Shown here in pieces: positions 16,625-24,506 of a stretch of 64,000 nucleotides of DNA. Both the position numbers and the translations under genes were made by a program. The notes under the pieces are model-generated. The model had not been told where the DNA came from and did not search any database. It saw only the letters and a list, made by a program, of their open reading frames with translations. Where the stretch lies: the NCBI RefSeq assembly GCF_007858185.1, contig NZ_VFES01000002.1, positions 1 through 64,000 of the forward strand, given 5' to 3'. How positions within the stretch are numbered: position 1 is the first letter of the stretch; the number at the start of each line of letters is the position of its first letter. This DNA comes from Pseudomonas grimontii (GTDB lineage: Bacteria > Pseudomonadota > Gammaproteobacteria > Pseudomonadales > Pseudomonadaceae).

Positions 16625-17545
16625 ATGAGTCTGCATGAAACCTTCGGTCAGCCGTTGCTGACCTTCCCCGACGCCGAAAAAAGCCCGCTGAGCATCCGCG
16701 CCAAGGCGCTGGTGTTTGTTGACCCACGCTCGCGGCAACTGCGCGAAGACCTGGAAAACCTCGCCCCGCGCGCCTTGCCCGTATTGATTCGGGGCGAGAC
16801 CGGCAGCGGTAAAGAATTGCTGGCGCGGCATATTCACCGGGGCAGCGACCGCACCGGTTTGTTTGTCTCTGTGAATTGCGGCGCCATCAGCCCGACCTAC
16901 GCCGATGCCGAGTTGTTCGGCTATGCCGCCGGCGCCCACAGTGGCGCGGCCAGCAGCCGGGCCGGGTGGTTTGGCTCGGCGAATGGCGGCACCTTGTACC
17001 TGGACGAGATCGGCGACTTGCCGCTGCCGATCCAGGTAAAACTGCTCGCCGCCCTGGAAAACCATGAAGTCACCCGCGTTGGCGCCCATCAGCCGAGCCC
17101 GGTGGACGTGCGCCTGGTGGCCGCCACCAGCATCGACCTGGCCCAGGCGGTGGCCGCCGGCAAGTTTCATGAGCGGCTGTTCCATTACCTGAGCGAAGGC
17201 CGGTTGGACCTGCCTGCGTTGCGTGAGCGGGTGGGTGACATCCTGTCGTTGGCCGAATACTTTCTCGGCATCTACAGCCAGCGCCTGGACCTGCCGGTGC
17301 CGTTGATCAGCGACGCCGCCCAGCGTGTACTCGAACACCACAGCTGGCCGGGTAATACCCGCGAGCTGGAGAACGTCATTCACTTCGCCTTGCTGGTGAG
17401 CAGCGGCGACGAAATTCTACCCGAACATTTGAACCTGCCGGTGGCGGGGTCGCCGTTGGAACAAGTGCAGCGGATCTTCGCCAATGCCAGCCCGGCTGAG
17501 CAGGCAACCTTGCGCAGCTTTCTACATGAACAGGCAGCCACATGA
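16625..17545 (+). CDS. sfnR: Sigma-54-dependent activator, SfnR-like
   Basis: 306-aa AAA+ enhancer-binding protein with no N-terminal sensor domain. Walker A is GETGSGKE and Walker B is GGTLYLDEIGD. The sigma-54 contact loop reads GAHSGA in place of GAFTGA. A sensor-like WPGNTRELENV segment follows. The last ~40 residues (SPLEQVQRIFANASPAEQ) do not show a clear Fis-type helix-turn-helix. The lack of a receiver domain and the sulfur context fit SfnR, which activates dimethyl-sulfone and sulfonate genes in P. putida. The start MSLHETFGQ at 16625 is preferred, since GGGAGCTTGCC precedes it. Confidence 0.75.
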   Translation: MSLHETFGQPLLTFPDAEKSPLSIRAKALVFVDPRSRQLREDLENLAPRALPVLIRGETGSGKELLARHIHRGSDRTGLFVSVNCGAISPTYADAELFGYAAGAHSGAASSRAGWFGSANGGTLYLDEIGDLPLPIQVKLLAALENHEVTRVGAHQPSPVDVRLVAATSIDLAQAVAAGKFHERLFHYLSEGRLDLPALRERVGDILSLAEYFLGIYSQRLDLPVPLISDAAQRVLEHHSWPGNTRELENVIHFALLVSSGDEILPEHLNLPVAGSPLEQVQRIFANASPAEQATLRSFLHEQAAT

Positions 17546-17694
17546 GAAAAATGGAATATCAACGTGAATAAAAGATATTGTTCGGGAATAAAAAATCTAG
17601 GTATTGTCCCTCCCACGCCGCGATAGCACTTCGCTGGCACCCCACAGAAGAAACGGTCGTCAGAGACGCCCCGCAATTCCAATAAGGACACTGC
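17546..17694 (+). promoter_or_regulatory. AT-rich upstream region of metQ with GGAATA motifs
   Basis: Contains GGAATATC (17553-17560), GTGAATAAAAGATATTG and GGGAATAAAAAATC (from 17584). The last two look like an imperfect direct repeat suited to a regulator under sulfur control. No sigma-54 -24/-12 pair was found. Confidence 0.35.
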
Positions 17695-18477
17695 ATGAAA
17701 AAGGTTCTGTTGTTTACCGCACTGGCGGCTGCCCTGACTGCAAGCTTCGCCCAGGCCAACGAGAAACTGGTGGTTGCCGCCACCCCGGTCCCGCACGCCG
17801 AGATCCTCGAACTGGTCAAGCCAACCCTCGCCAAAGAAGGCGTGGACCTGGAAATCAAAGTCTTCACCGACTACGTCCAGCCAAACGTGCAGGTTGCCGA
17901 GAAGCGCCTGGACGCCAACTACTTCCAGACCCTGCCGTACCTGGAAAACTTCAACAAGGGTAAGGGCACCAACCTGGTCACCGTGGTCGGCGTGCACGTT
18001 GAACCCTTCGGCGGTTACTCGAAAAAGATCAAGAATATTTCCGAGCTCAAGGATGGCGCCACCGTGGCTATCCCGAACGAAGGCTCCAACAGCGGCCGCG
18101 CCCTGTTGCTGCTGCAGAAGGCCGGTGTGATCACCCTGAAAGACCCGACCAACGCCCTGGCCACGCCGAAAGACATCGCCAGTAACCCGAAGAACCTGAA
18201 GTTCAAAGAGCTGGAATCGGCCCTGCTGCCACGCGTGCTGGACCAGGTTGACCTGGACATGATCAACACCAACTACGCCCTCGAAGCTGGCCTCAACCCG
18301 GCCAAGGATGCGCTGATCATCGAAAGTGCCGACTCGCCTTACGTGAACTTCCTGGTGGCTCGCCCGGACAACAAGGGCAGCGACGCTATCCAGAAACTGT
18401 CCAAGGCCCTGACCAGCCCGGAAGTCAAAGCTTTCATCGAGAAGAAGTACAACGGTGCAGTCGTGCCAGCGTTCTGA
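17695..18477 (+). CDS. metQ: MetQ/NlpA-family ABC substrate-binding protein
   Basis: 260-aa periplasmic binding protein with a signal peptide (KKVLLFTALAAALTASFAQA, cleaved near residue 21) and no lipobox Cys, unlike E. coli MetQ. Family landmarks are VPHAEILELVKP, FTDYVQPNVQVAEKRLDANY and NEGSNSGRALLLLQ. It should bind methionine or a related thioether or sulfoxide. It is an orphan: its ATPase and permease are probably those of the metN-metI operon at 27.5-29.2 kb. A terminator follows immediately. Confidence 0.88.
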   Translation: MKKVLLFTALAAALTASFAQANEKLVVAATPVPHAEILELVKPTLAKEGVDLEIKVFTDYVQPNVQVAEKRLDANYFQTLPYLENFNKGKGTNLVTVVGVHVEPFGGYSKKIKNISELKDGATVAIPNEGSNSGRALLLLQKAGVITLKDPTNALATPKDIASNPKNLKFKELESALLPRVLDQVDLDMINTNYALEAGLNPAKDALIIESADSPYVNFLVARPDNKGSDAIQKLSKALTSPEVKAFIEKKYNGAVVPAF

Positions 18478-18506
18478 TGTAAGCCAAAACCCCCTTTAAG
18501 GTTTCA

Positions 18507-18541
18507 ACGCCGGCGGCTCACATAGCGTCGGCGTTTTTTAT
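18507..18541 (+). terminator. Rho-independent terminator after metQ
   Basis: AACGCCG and CGGCGTT form a 7-bp stem followed by a T tract, 30 bp past the stop. Confidence 0.8.
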
Positions 18542-18569
18542 GTGTGGAATTTGGAATGCGGTAAAAACT

Positions 18570-18715
18570 GTGGGAGGGGGCTTGCCCCCGATAGCCATAA
18601 GTATCTACACATCTTGAGCCGAGCCCCCTGTGTAGATACTTATGCCCCGATAGCGGTATGTCAGTCACAGATGCATTGACTGAACCACTGCTATCGGGGG
18701 CAAGCCCCCTCCCAC
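18570..18715. repeat. REPIN carrying an inserted inverted-repeat element
   Basis: Outer REP halves are GTGGGAGGGGGCTTGCCCCC (from 18570) and GGGGGCAAGCCCCCTCCCAC (to 18715). The left half is interrupted by a 49-bp element at 18596-18644, listed separately. Confidence 0.85.
18596..18644. mobile_element. 49-bp inverted-repeat insertion flanked by 10-bp direct repeats
   Basis: Perfect 16-bp terminal inverted repeats (CATAAGTATCTACACA at 18596-18611; TGTGTAGATACTTATG at 18629-18644) enclose 17 bp. The element is flanked by identical CCCCGATAGC at 18586-18595 and 18645-18654, which looks like a target-site duplication within a REP sequence. It is non-coding and too small to be autonomous. Confidence 0.6.
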
Positions 18716-18732
18716 ATTGGATCTACGGTGTT

Positions 18733-18819
18733 TTAGAGATCCCGGCTATTGATCGCTCTGCGCAACGCCATCAACCACTTCACCAGCTCCTGCGGATCAA
18801 TCGGTTTCGCTTTGTTCAT
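18733..18819 (-). CDS. Possible 28-aa small ORF
   Basis: A minus-strand frame from ATG (18819) to TAA (18733) encodes MNKAKPIDPQELVKW and ends RRAINSRDL. GAGGGA lies about 8 nt upstream of the ATG. The basic, helical composition is protein-like, but a frame this short is weak evidence and it could be the remnant of a longer gene. It sits in an otherwise gene-free stretch between two REP elements. Confidence 0.3.
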   Translation of the reverse strand: MNKAKPIDPQELVKWLMALRRAINSRDL

Positions 18820-18981
18820 TGTTCATTCCCTCGAAACACAGACCCCCCAACCATAGCCGCCACCCGCCAAACATGCGAATTCCGAGGTCGTCTTTTTGGG
18901 CGATATCAATATCCCGTTTGGGTATTTCACCGGCTATCGAGAGCGAGCTCCCTCCCACCTTTTGACGTATGAGTACATTCA
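18820..18981. other. Intergenic stretch with no recognised gene
   Basis: Contains REP fragments (GAGCTCCCTCCCACC near 18944) and no ORF with a ribosome-binding site. With the REP and IR elements on either side it completes the gap between metQ and the efflux operon. Confidence 0.5.
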
Positions 18982-19034
18982 AATGTGGGAGGGGTGGTGC
19001 GACGATTCGACTGCCCCCTATGAGGCCGGTCATA
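18982..19034. repeat. REP element of the GGTGCGACGATTCGACT type
   Basis: GTGGGAGGGGTGGTGCGACG continues ATTCGACTGCCCCC. The same core, inverted, forms the palindrome at 24349-24389, so these two belong to a REP subfamily distinct from the GCTTGCCCCCGATAGC type. It ends about 100 bp before the triA-like gene. Confidence 0.65.
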
Positions 19035-19132
19035 TCACCTCAATGCTGCCTGCTCCATGCGGATAAGGAACCCTGATCTAAGCTCACAGTCGCATACAAA
19101 CTGGCACATCGCATCGCGCACAAGGAGTCTGC

Positions 19133-20215
19133 ATGGGCGGTCGTATTTCCATCTGTATTGTCGGCATGGGTTTAGTGGTGTTGCTGAGCGCTTGCGGCCA
19201 GGAAAACGCCGAACCCAAGCAGCATTCCCGAGTGTTCGTGCAAACCGTGCAACCCGCGGATTTTGCTGCGGCCGTCACGCTGACCGGGGATGTGCAGGCG
19301 CGCGTGCAAACCGACTTGTCCTTTCGCGTGGGCGGCAAGATCATCCAGCGCATGGTGGATGTGGGCGACCGCGTGAGCGCCAAACAAGTGCTGGCCAAGC
19401 TCGATCCCAAGGATTTGCAGACCAACGTGGATTCTGCCCAGGCCCAGGTCGTGGCCGAGCAGGCGCGGGTCAAGCAAACCGCCGCCGCTTTTGTGCGCCA
19501 GGAAAAACTCCTGCCCAAGGGCTACACCAGCCGCAGCGAATACGACTCCGCCCAGGCCGCGCTGCGCAGCAGCCAAAGTGCCCTGGCCGCAGCGCAGGCG
19601 CAGTTGGCCAACGCCCGTGAACAACTCGGCTATACCGCGCTGGTTGCGGATGCGCCGGGGGTGATCACCGCGCGCCAGGCCGAAGTCGGTCAGGTGGTGC
19701 AGGCCACCGTGCCGATTTTCAGCCTGGCCACCGATGGCGAGCGCGATGCGGTGTTCAACGTCTATGAATCGCTGCTGGTGGAACCGCCGCCGGATACGCC
19801 GATCACCATCAGCCTGCTGGATAACCCCAGCATCAAGGCGGTGGGTAAAGTGCGTGAAGTCACACCGGCCGTGGCCGCCAATACCGGTACGGTGCAAGTA
19901 AAGATCGCTCTGCAATCTCTGCCCCCAGGCATGCGACTCGGTTCGGTGGTCAGCGCCACCGCCAATGGCCCGGCCAAGTCGAGCATCGAGCTGCCATGGT
20001 CGGCGTTGACCAAAGACCTCAACGAGCCGGCTGTATGGCTGGTGGACGGCGAGGGTAAGGCGCAACTGCACAAGGTCAGCGTGGCGCGTTACCTCACCGG
20101 CAAAGTGATTATTGCCGACGGCCTTAAAGGCGGCGAAAAAGTCGTGGTGGCCGGTGGGCAATTGCTGCACCCCGGCATGCTGGTCGAGATCGCCCAGCCA
20201 GGAGCCCAGCCATGA
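19133..20215 (+). CDS. triA: RND efflux periplasmic adaptor (TriA-like lipoprotein)
   Basis: 360-aa membrane-fusion protein with lipobox LLSAC (Cys ~21). Two half-lipoyl motifs flank a coiled-coil hairpin rich in Ala/Gln (AQAQVVAEQARVKQTAAAF ... SALAAAQAQLANAREQL), followed by beta-barrel and membrane-proximal domains. It would bridge the RND pump and an outer-membrane channel. First of three genes joined by ATGA overlaps. Two adaptors plus one RND pump is the hallmark of TriABC of P. aeruginosa (triclosan efflux with OpmH), so the symbol is given by architecture and is moderately sure. ATG at 19133 follows AAGGAGTCTGC. Confidence 0.8.
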   Translation: MGGRISICIVGMGLVVLLSACGQENAEPKQHSRVFVQTVQPADFAAAVTLTGDVQARVQTDLSFRVGGKIIQRMVDVGDRVSAKQVLAKLDPKDLQTNVDSAQAQVVAEQARVKQTAAAFVRQEKLLPKGYTSRSEYDSAQAALRSSQSALAAAQAQLANAREQLGYTALVADAPGVITARQAEVGQVVQATVPIFSLATDGERDAVFNVYESLLVEPPPDTPITISLLDNPSIKAVGKVREVTPAVAANTGTVQVKIALQSLPPGMRLGSVVSATANGPAKSSIELPWSALTKDLNEPAVWLVDGEGKAQLHKVSVARYLTGKVIIADGLKGGEKVVVAGGQLLHPGMLVEIAQPGAQP

Positions 20216-21282
20216 AGCGCCTGACGTTCGTACTCGCCGCCAGCCTGTTGCTGATGGCCTGTTCCAAGGAAGAACCGGCACCCGAGCCCGTGCGCCCTGT
20301 GCTGTCCATGGAAGTGAAGTCCGAAGACCAGGAAACCCTCGGCCGCTTTGCCGGCACGGTCCAGGCGCGCTACGAAAGCAATTTGGGCTTTCGCGTCCCC
20401 GGTCGCATTGCCCGGCGTGCCGTGGATGTGGGCGCTGAAGTGGAGAAGGGCGCCTTGCTTGCCGTCCTCGACCCTACCGACCAACAGAACCAGTTGCGCG
20501 CCGCCCAAGGCGATTTGGCGCGCGTGCAGGCGCAGTTCATCAATGCCCAGGCCAATGCCCGTCGCCAGCAGGAACTGTTCAACCGGGGCGTCGGCGCCCA
20601 GGCCCAGCTGGATGTGGCCCAGACCGACCTGAAAACCACCCAGGCTTCCCTCGACCAGGCCCAGGCGTCGGTCAACCAGGCCAAGGACCAGCTCAACTAC
20701 GCCGAGCTGCGCACCGACCACGCCGGCATCGTCACCGCCTGGAATGCCGAGGCCGGCCAGGTGGTCAGCGCCGGTCAGCAAGTGGTGACCCTGGCGCGCC
20801 CGGACATCAAGGAGGCGGTCATCGACCTGCCCGCCAGCCTCGCCGAGCGCCTGCCGCCGGATGTGGTGTTCCTCGTCGCCGGGCAACTCGACCCCAGCGT
20901 CAACACCACCGCCACCGTGCGCGAGATCGAACCCCAGGCCCAAAGCGCCACGCGCACCCGTCGCGCGCGCCTGGCCCTGGCCGAAACGCCGCCCGCGTTC
21001 CGCCTCGGCACGGCGATCAGCGTGACCTTGAGTTCGGCCATCGCGCCACGCATCGAACTGCCCCTGAGCGCGTTGCAGGACGTCGACGGCAAGACCCGCA
21101 TCTGGATCCTCGATACCCAAAGCCAGACCGTGCAACCGCGCGACATCACGGTGCTTAGCCGTGACGCTGACAGCGTCTTGCTCAACGGCGGCGTCAACGC
21201 CGGCGAACGTATCATCACCGCCGGCGTGAATAGCCTGACACCTCAGCAAAAAGTCAAAATCGACGAGGACAGCCCGCGATGA
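20212..21282 (+). CDS. triB: Second RND efflux periplasmic adaptor (TriB-like lipoprotein)
   Basis: 356-aa adaptor with signal peptide and lipobox LLMAC (Cys ~17), a lipoyl half-motif (GRIARRAVDVGAEVEKGALL), a coiled-coil hairpin (TTQASLDQAQASVNQAKDQL) and barrel domains. It overlaps the previous gene by ATGA and the next gene likewise, so the three are cotranslated. TriA and TriB are both needed for TriC function in P. aeruginosa. No outer-membrane channel gene is present; a TolC/OpmH homolog elsewhere is expected. Confidence 0.8.
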   Translation: MKRLTFVLAASLLLMACSKEEPAPEPVRPVLSMEVKSEDQETLGRFAGTVQARYESNLGFRVPGRIARRAVDVGAEVEKGALLAVLDPTDQQNQLRAAQGDLARVQAQFINAQANARRQQELFNRGVGAQAQLDVAQTDLKTTQASLDQAQASVNQAKDQLNYAELRTDHAGIVTAWNAEAGQVVSAGQQVVTLARPDIKEAVIDLPASLAERLPPDVVFLVAGQLDPSVNTTATVREIEPQAQSATRTRRARLALAETPPAFRLGTAISVTLSSAIAPRIELPLSALQDVDGKTRIWILDTQSQTVQPRDITVLSRDADSVLLNGGVNAGERIITAGVNSLTPQQKVKIDEDSPR

Positions 21283-24200
21283 AAGGGAGCTTCAACTTAT
21301 CCGACTGGGCCCTCAAGCATCAGTCCTTCGTCTGGTACCTGATGTTCGTCGCGCTGCTGATGGGCGTGTTCTCGTACATGAACCTGGGCCGCGAGGAAGA
21401 CCCTTCGTTCACCATCAAGACCATGGTGATCCAGACCCGCTGGCCGGGTGCGACCCAGGAAGAAACCCTCAAGCAGGTCACCGACCGCATCGAGAAGAAG
21501 CTTGAAGAACTCGACGCCCTCGACTACGTGAAAAGCTACACCCGGCCGGGTGAGTCCACGGTGTTCGTGTTCCTCAAGGACACCACCAGCGCCAAGGCCA
21601 TCCCGGAGATCTGGTACCAGGTCCGCAAAAAGATCGACGACATTCGCGGCACCTTCCCCCAGGGCTTGCAGGGGCCTTCATTCAACGACGAATTCGGTGA
21701 TGTGTTCGGCTCGGTGTACGCCTTTACCGGCGACGGCCTGTCGATGCGCCAGTTGCGCGATTACGTAGAGCAGGTGCGCGCCGAGATCCGTTCGGTGCCG
21801 GGGCTGGGCAAGGTCGAGATGATCGGCCAGCAGGACGAAGTGATTTACCTGAATTTCTCCACGCGCAAACTGGCGGCCCTGGGCATTGACCAGCGCCAGG
21901 TGGTGCAAAGCCTGCAATCGCAGAACGCCGTGACCCCGGCCGGGGTGATCGAGGCCGGGCCGGAGCGGATTTCGGTGCGCACATCCGGGCAGTTTGCTTC
22001 GGAGAAAGACCTGGCCGACGTTAATTTGCGCCTCAATGACCGCTTCTATCGCCTGGCGGACATCGCCGAGATCAGCCGTGGCTACGTCGACCCGGCGCGG
22101 CCGATGTTCCGCTTCAACGGCAAGCCGGCGATAGGTTTGGCCATCGCCATGCAGAAGGGCGGCAACATCCAGTCGTTCGGCAAGGCGCTGCACACGCGCA
22201 TGGACGAACTGACCGCCGACTTGCCGGTGGGCGTCGGTGTGCATAAGGTCTCCGACCAGGCCGAAGTGGTGGAAGAGGCCGTCGGCGGCTTCACCAGCGC
22301 GCTGTTCGAAGCGGTGATCATCGTGCTGGTGGTGAGCTTTATCAGCCTCGGCATGCGCGCTGGGCTGGTGGTGGCGTGCTCGATTCCGTTGGTGCTGGCG
22401 CTGGTGTTCGTGTTCATGGAGTACAGCGGCATCACCATGCAGCGTGTGTCGCTCGGTGCGTTGATCATCGCCCTTGGCCTGTTGGTGGACGACGCGATGA
22501 TCACCGTGGAGATGATGATCACGCGCCTGGAAAAAGGCGAAACCAAGGAGCAGGCGGCGACCTACGCCTACACCTCGACCGCCTTTCCGATGCTTACCGG
22601 CACACTGGTGACCGTTGCCGGGTTTGTGCCGATAGGTCTCAACGCCAGTTCGGCAGGCGAGTACACCTTCACCCTGTTCGCGGTGATTGCCGTGGCGATG
22701 CTGGTGTCGTGGGTGGTGGCGGTGCTGTTTGCGCCGGTGATCGGCGTGCATATCCTCAGTGCCAAGGTGAAACCCCACAGCGCCGAGCCGGGGCGCATCG
22801 GCCGCGCGTTCAATGGCGGCATGCTGTGGGCCATGCGCAACCGTTGGTGGGCCATCGGTATCACCGTGGGCCTGTTTGTGGCGTCGGTGTTCTCCATGCA
22901 GTTTGTGCAGAACCAGTTCTTCCCGTCGTCGGACCGTCCGGAAATCCTTGTCGACCTCAACCTGCCGCAAAACGCCTCGATCAACGAAACCCGCAAGGCC
23001 GTCGACCGCCTCGAAGCGATCATCAAGGACGACCCGGACATTACGCGCTGGAGCACCTATATCGGCCAGGGCGCGATCCGTTTCTACTTGCCCCTCGACC
23101 AGCAACTGGAAAACCCGTATTACGCGCAGTTGGTGATTGTCAGCAAAGGCCTGGAAGAGCGCGGTGCCTTGATTGCGCGCCTGCAAAAGCGCCTGCGTGA
23201 TGACTTCGTGGGTATCGGCAGCTTTGTGCAGCCACTGGAAATGGGCCCGCCGGTGGGGCGACCGATCCAGTACCGGGTGTCCGGAAAAGACACCGATCAG
23301 GTACGCAAGCACGCCATCGAACTGGCGACCCTGCTGGATAAAAACACCCACCTGGGCGAGATCATCTACGACTGGAACGAGCCAGGCAAAGTGCTGCGCA
23401 TCGACATTGCCCAGGACAAGGCGCGCCAGCTCGGGCTGTCCTCCGAAGACGTGGCGCAACTGATGAACAGCGTGGTCAGCGGTGCGTCGGTGACCCAGGT
23501 GCACGACGACATCTACCTGATCAACGTGGTCGGCCGCGCTGAAGACGCCGAGCGCGGTACGCCGGAAACCTTGCAGAACCTGCAGATCGTCACCCCCAAC
23601 GGCGCCTCGATTCCGCTGCTGGCCTTCGCCACCGTGCGCTATGAGCTGGAGCAGCCGCTGGTGTGGCGTCGCGACCGCAAGCCGACCATCACCATTAAAG
23701 CGTCGGTACGCGATGAGATGCAGCCGACCGACCTGGTCAAGCAGCTCCAGCCGGAGATCGACACATTCAGCGCCGGCCTGCCGGTGGGCTACACGGTCGC
23801 CACGGGCGGCACCGTGGAAGAAAGCGGCAAGGCCCAGGGCCCGATTGCCAGCGTGGTGCCGTTGATGCTGTTCCTCATGGCGACGTTCCTGATGATCCAG
23901 CTGCACAGCGTGCAGAAGATGTTCCTGGTGGCCAGTGTCGCGCCGCTGGGGCTGATCGGCGTGGTGCTGGCCTTGATCCCCACGGGCACGCCCATGGGCT
24001 TTGTGGCGATCCTCGGCATCCTGGCGCTGATCGGCATCATCATCCGCAACTCGGTGATCCTGGTGACGCAGATCCATGAATATGAAGTGGCCGGCTACAT
24101 GCCGTGGGACGCGGTGGTGGAAGCCACCGAGCATCGGCGTCGGCCGATCCTGCTCACGGCGGCTGCGGCGAGCCTGGGCATGATCCCGATTGCCCGCGAA

Positions 24201-24344
24201 GTGTTCTGGGGGCCGATGGCCTACGCGATGATTGGCGGCATCATCATCGCCACCTTGCTGACGCTGTTGTTCCTGCCGGCGCTGTATGTGGCCTGGTACA
24301 AGATCCGCGAACCAAAGCACGAGCAACAGGAAGAACACGGTTAA
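21279..24344 (+). CDS. triC: RND efflux pump (TriC-like)
   Basis: 1021-aa RND permease, the normal length for the HAE-1/HAE-2-like family. There is one N-terminal helix (FVWYLMFVALLMGVFSYMNL), a porter domain, a TM2-TM6 block with proton-relay Asp pair in LGLLVDDAMITVEMM (~404), a second porter domain and a C-terminal TM block (VILVTQIHEYEVAGYMPWDA). It would use proton influx to expel amphiphiles from the inner-membrane/periplasm side. Divergence from MexB/AcrB and the two-adaptor operon favour TriC. Substrate in this strain is unproven. A REP palindrome follows 5 bp after the stop. Confidence 0.85.
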   Translation: MKGSFNLSDWALKHQSFVWYLMFVALLMGVFSYMNLGREEDPSFTIKTMVIQTRWPGATQEETLKQVTDRIEKKLEELDALDYVKSYTRPGESTVFVFLKDTTSAKAIPEIWYQVRKKIDDIRGTFPQGLQGPSFNDEFGDVFGSVYAFTGDGLSMRQLRDYVEQVRAEIRSVPGLGKVEMIGQQDEVIYLNFSTRKLAALGIDQRQVVQSLQSQNAVTPAGVIEAGPERISVRTSGQFASEKDLADVNLRLNDRFYRLADIAEISRGYVDPARPMFRFNGKPAIGLAIAMQKGGNIQSFGKALHTRMDELTADLPVGVGVHKVSDQAEVVEEAVGGFTSALFEAVIIVLVVSFISLGMRAGLVVACSIPLVLALVFVFMEYSGITMQRVSLGALIIALGLLVDDAMITVEMMITRLEKGETKEQAATYAYTSTAFPMLTGTLVTVAGFVPIGLNASSAGEYTFTLFAVIAVAMLVSWVVAVLFAPVIGVHILSAKVKPHSAEPGRIGRAFNGGMLWAMRNRWWAIGITVGLFVASVFSMQFVQNQFFPSSDRPEILVDLNLPQNASINETRKAVDRLEAIIKDDPDITRWSTYIGQGAIRFYLPLDQQLENPYYAQLVIVSKGLEERGALIARLQKRLRDDFVGIGSFVQPLEMGPPVGRPIQYRVSGKDTDQVRKHAIELATLLDKNTHLGEIIYDWNEPGKVLRIDIAQDKARQLGLSSEDVAQLMNSVVSGASVTQVHDDIYLINVVGRAEDAERGTPETLQNLQIVTPNGASIPLLAFATVRYELEQPLVWRRDRKPTITIKASVRDEMQPTDLVKQLQPEIDTFSAGLPVGYTVATGGTVEESGKAQGPIASVVPLMLFLMATFLMIQLHSVQKMFLVASVAPLGLIGVVLALIPTGTPMGFVAILGILALIGIIIRNSVILVTQIHEYEVAGYMPWDAVVEATEHRRRPILLTAAAASLGMIPIAREVFWGPMAYAMIGGIIIATLLTLLFLPALYVAWYKIREPKHEQQEEHG

Positions 24345-24348
24345 AAAT

Positions 24349-24389
24349 GTGGGAGGGAGCAAGTCGAATCGTCGCACCGCCCCTCCCAC
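24349..24389. repeat. REP palindrome (GTCGAATCGTCGCACC core)
   Basis: GTGGGAGGGAGCAAGTCGAA is opposed to GCACCGCCCCTCCCAC. It is the inverted counterpart of the sequence at 18982-19034, and together the two flank the triABC-like operon. Confidence 0.75.
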
Positions 24390-24506
24390 AATTTGATCTC
24401 AGCTGGGCATTTGAGACGTGGGAAACTTCCGGAAGCGACGGGTGTTGCCCTGGCCACCCGCAGAGTGCTTTACCCTCCGGCCTCCACCTCTCAACGGTCG
24501 CCTGCC

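Noticed and set aside
17546..17694. Sigma-54 promoter for metQ
   Set aside because: TGGCAC near 17634 lacks a matching TTGC element at the required spacing.
18658..18972. 104-codon plus-strand frame
   Set aside because: It starts inside the REPIN and runs through repeat fragments without a ribosome-binding site or protein-like composition.
21678..24389. 903-codon open frame antisense to the RND pump gene
   Set aside because: It mirrors the real gene in GC-rich DNA; the composition is rich in His, Arg, Gln and Gly without domains, and the sense strand encodes a full RND pump.
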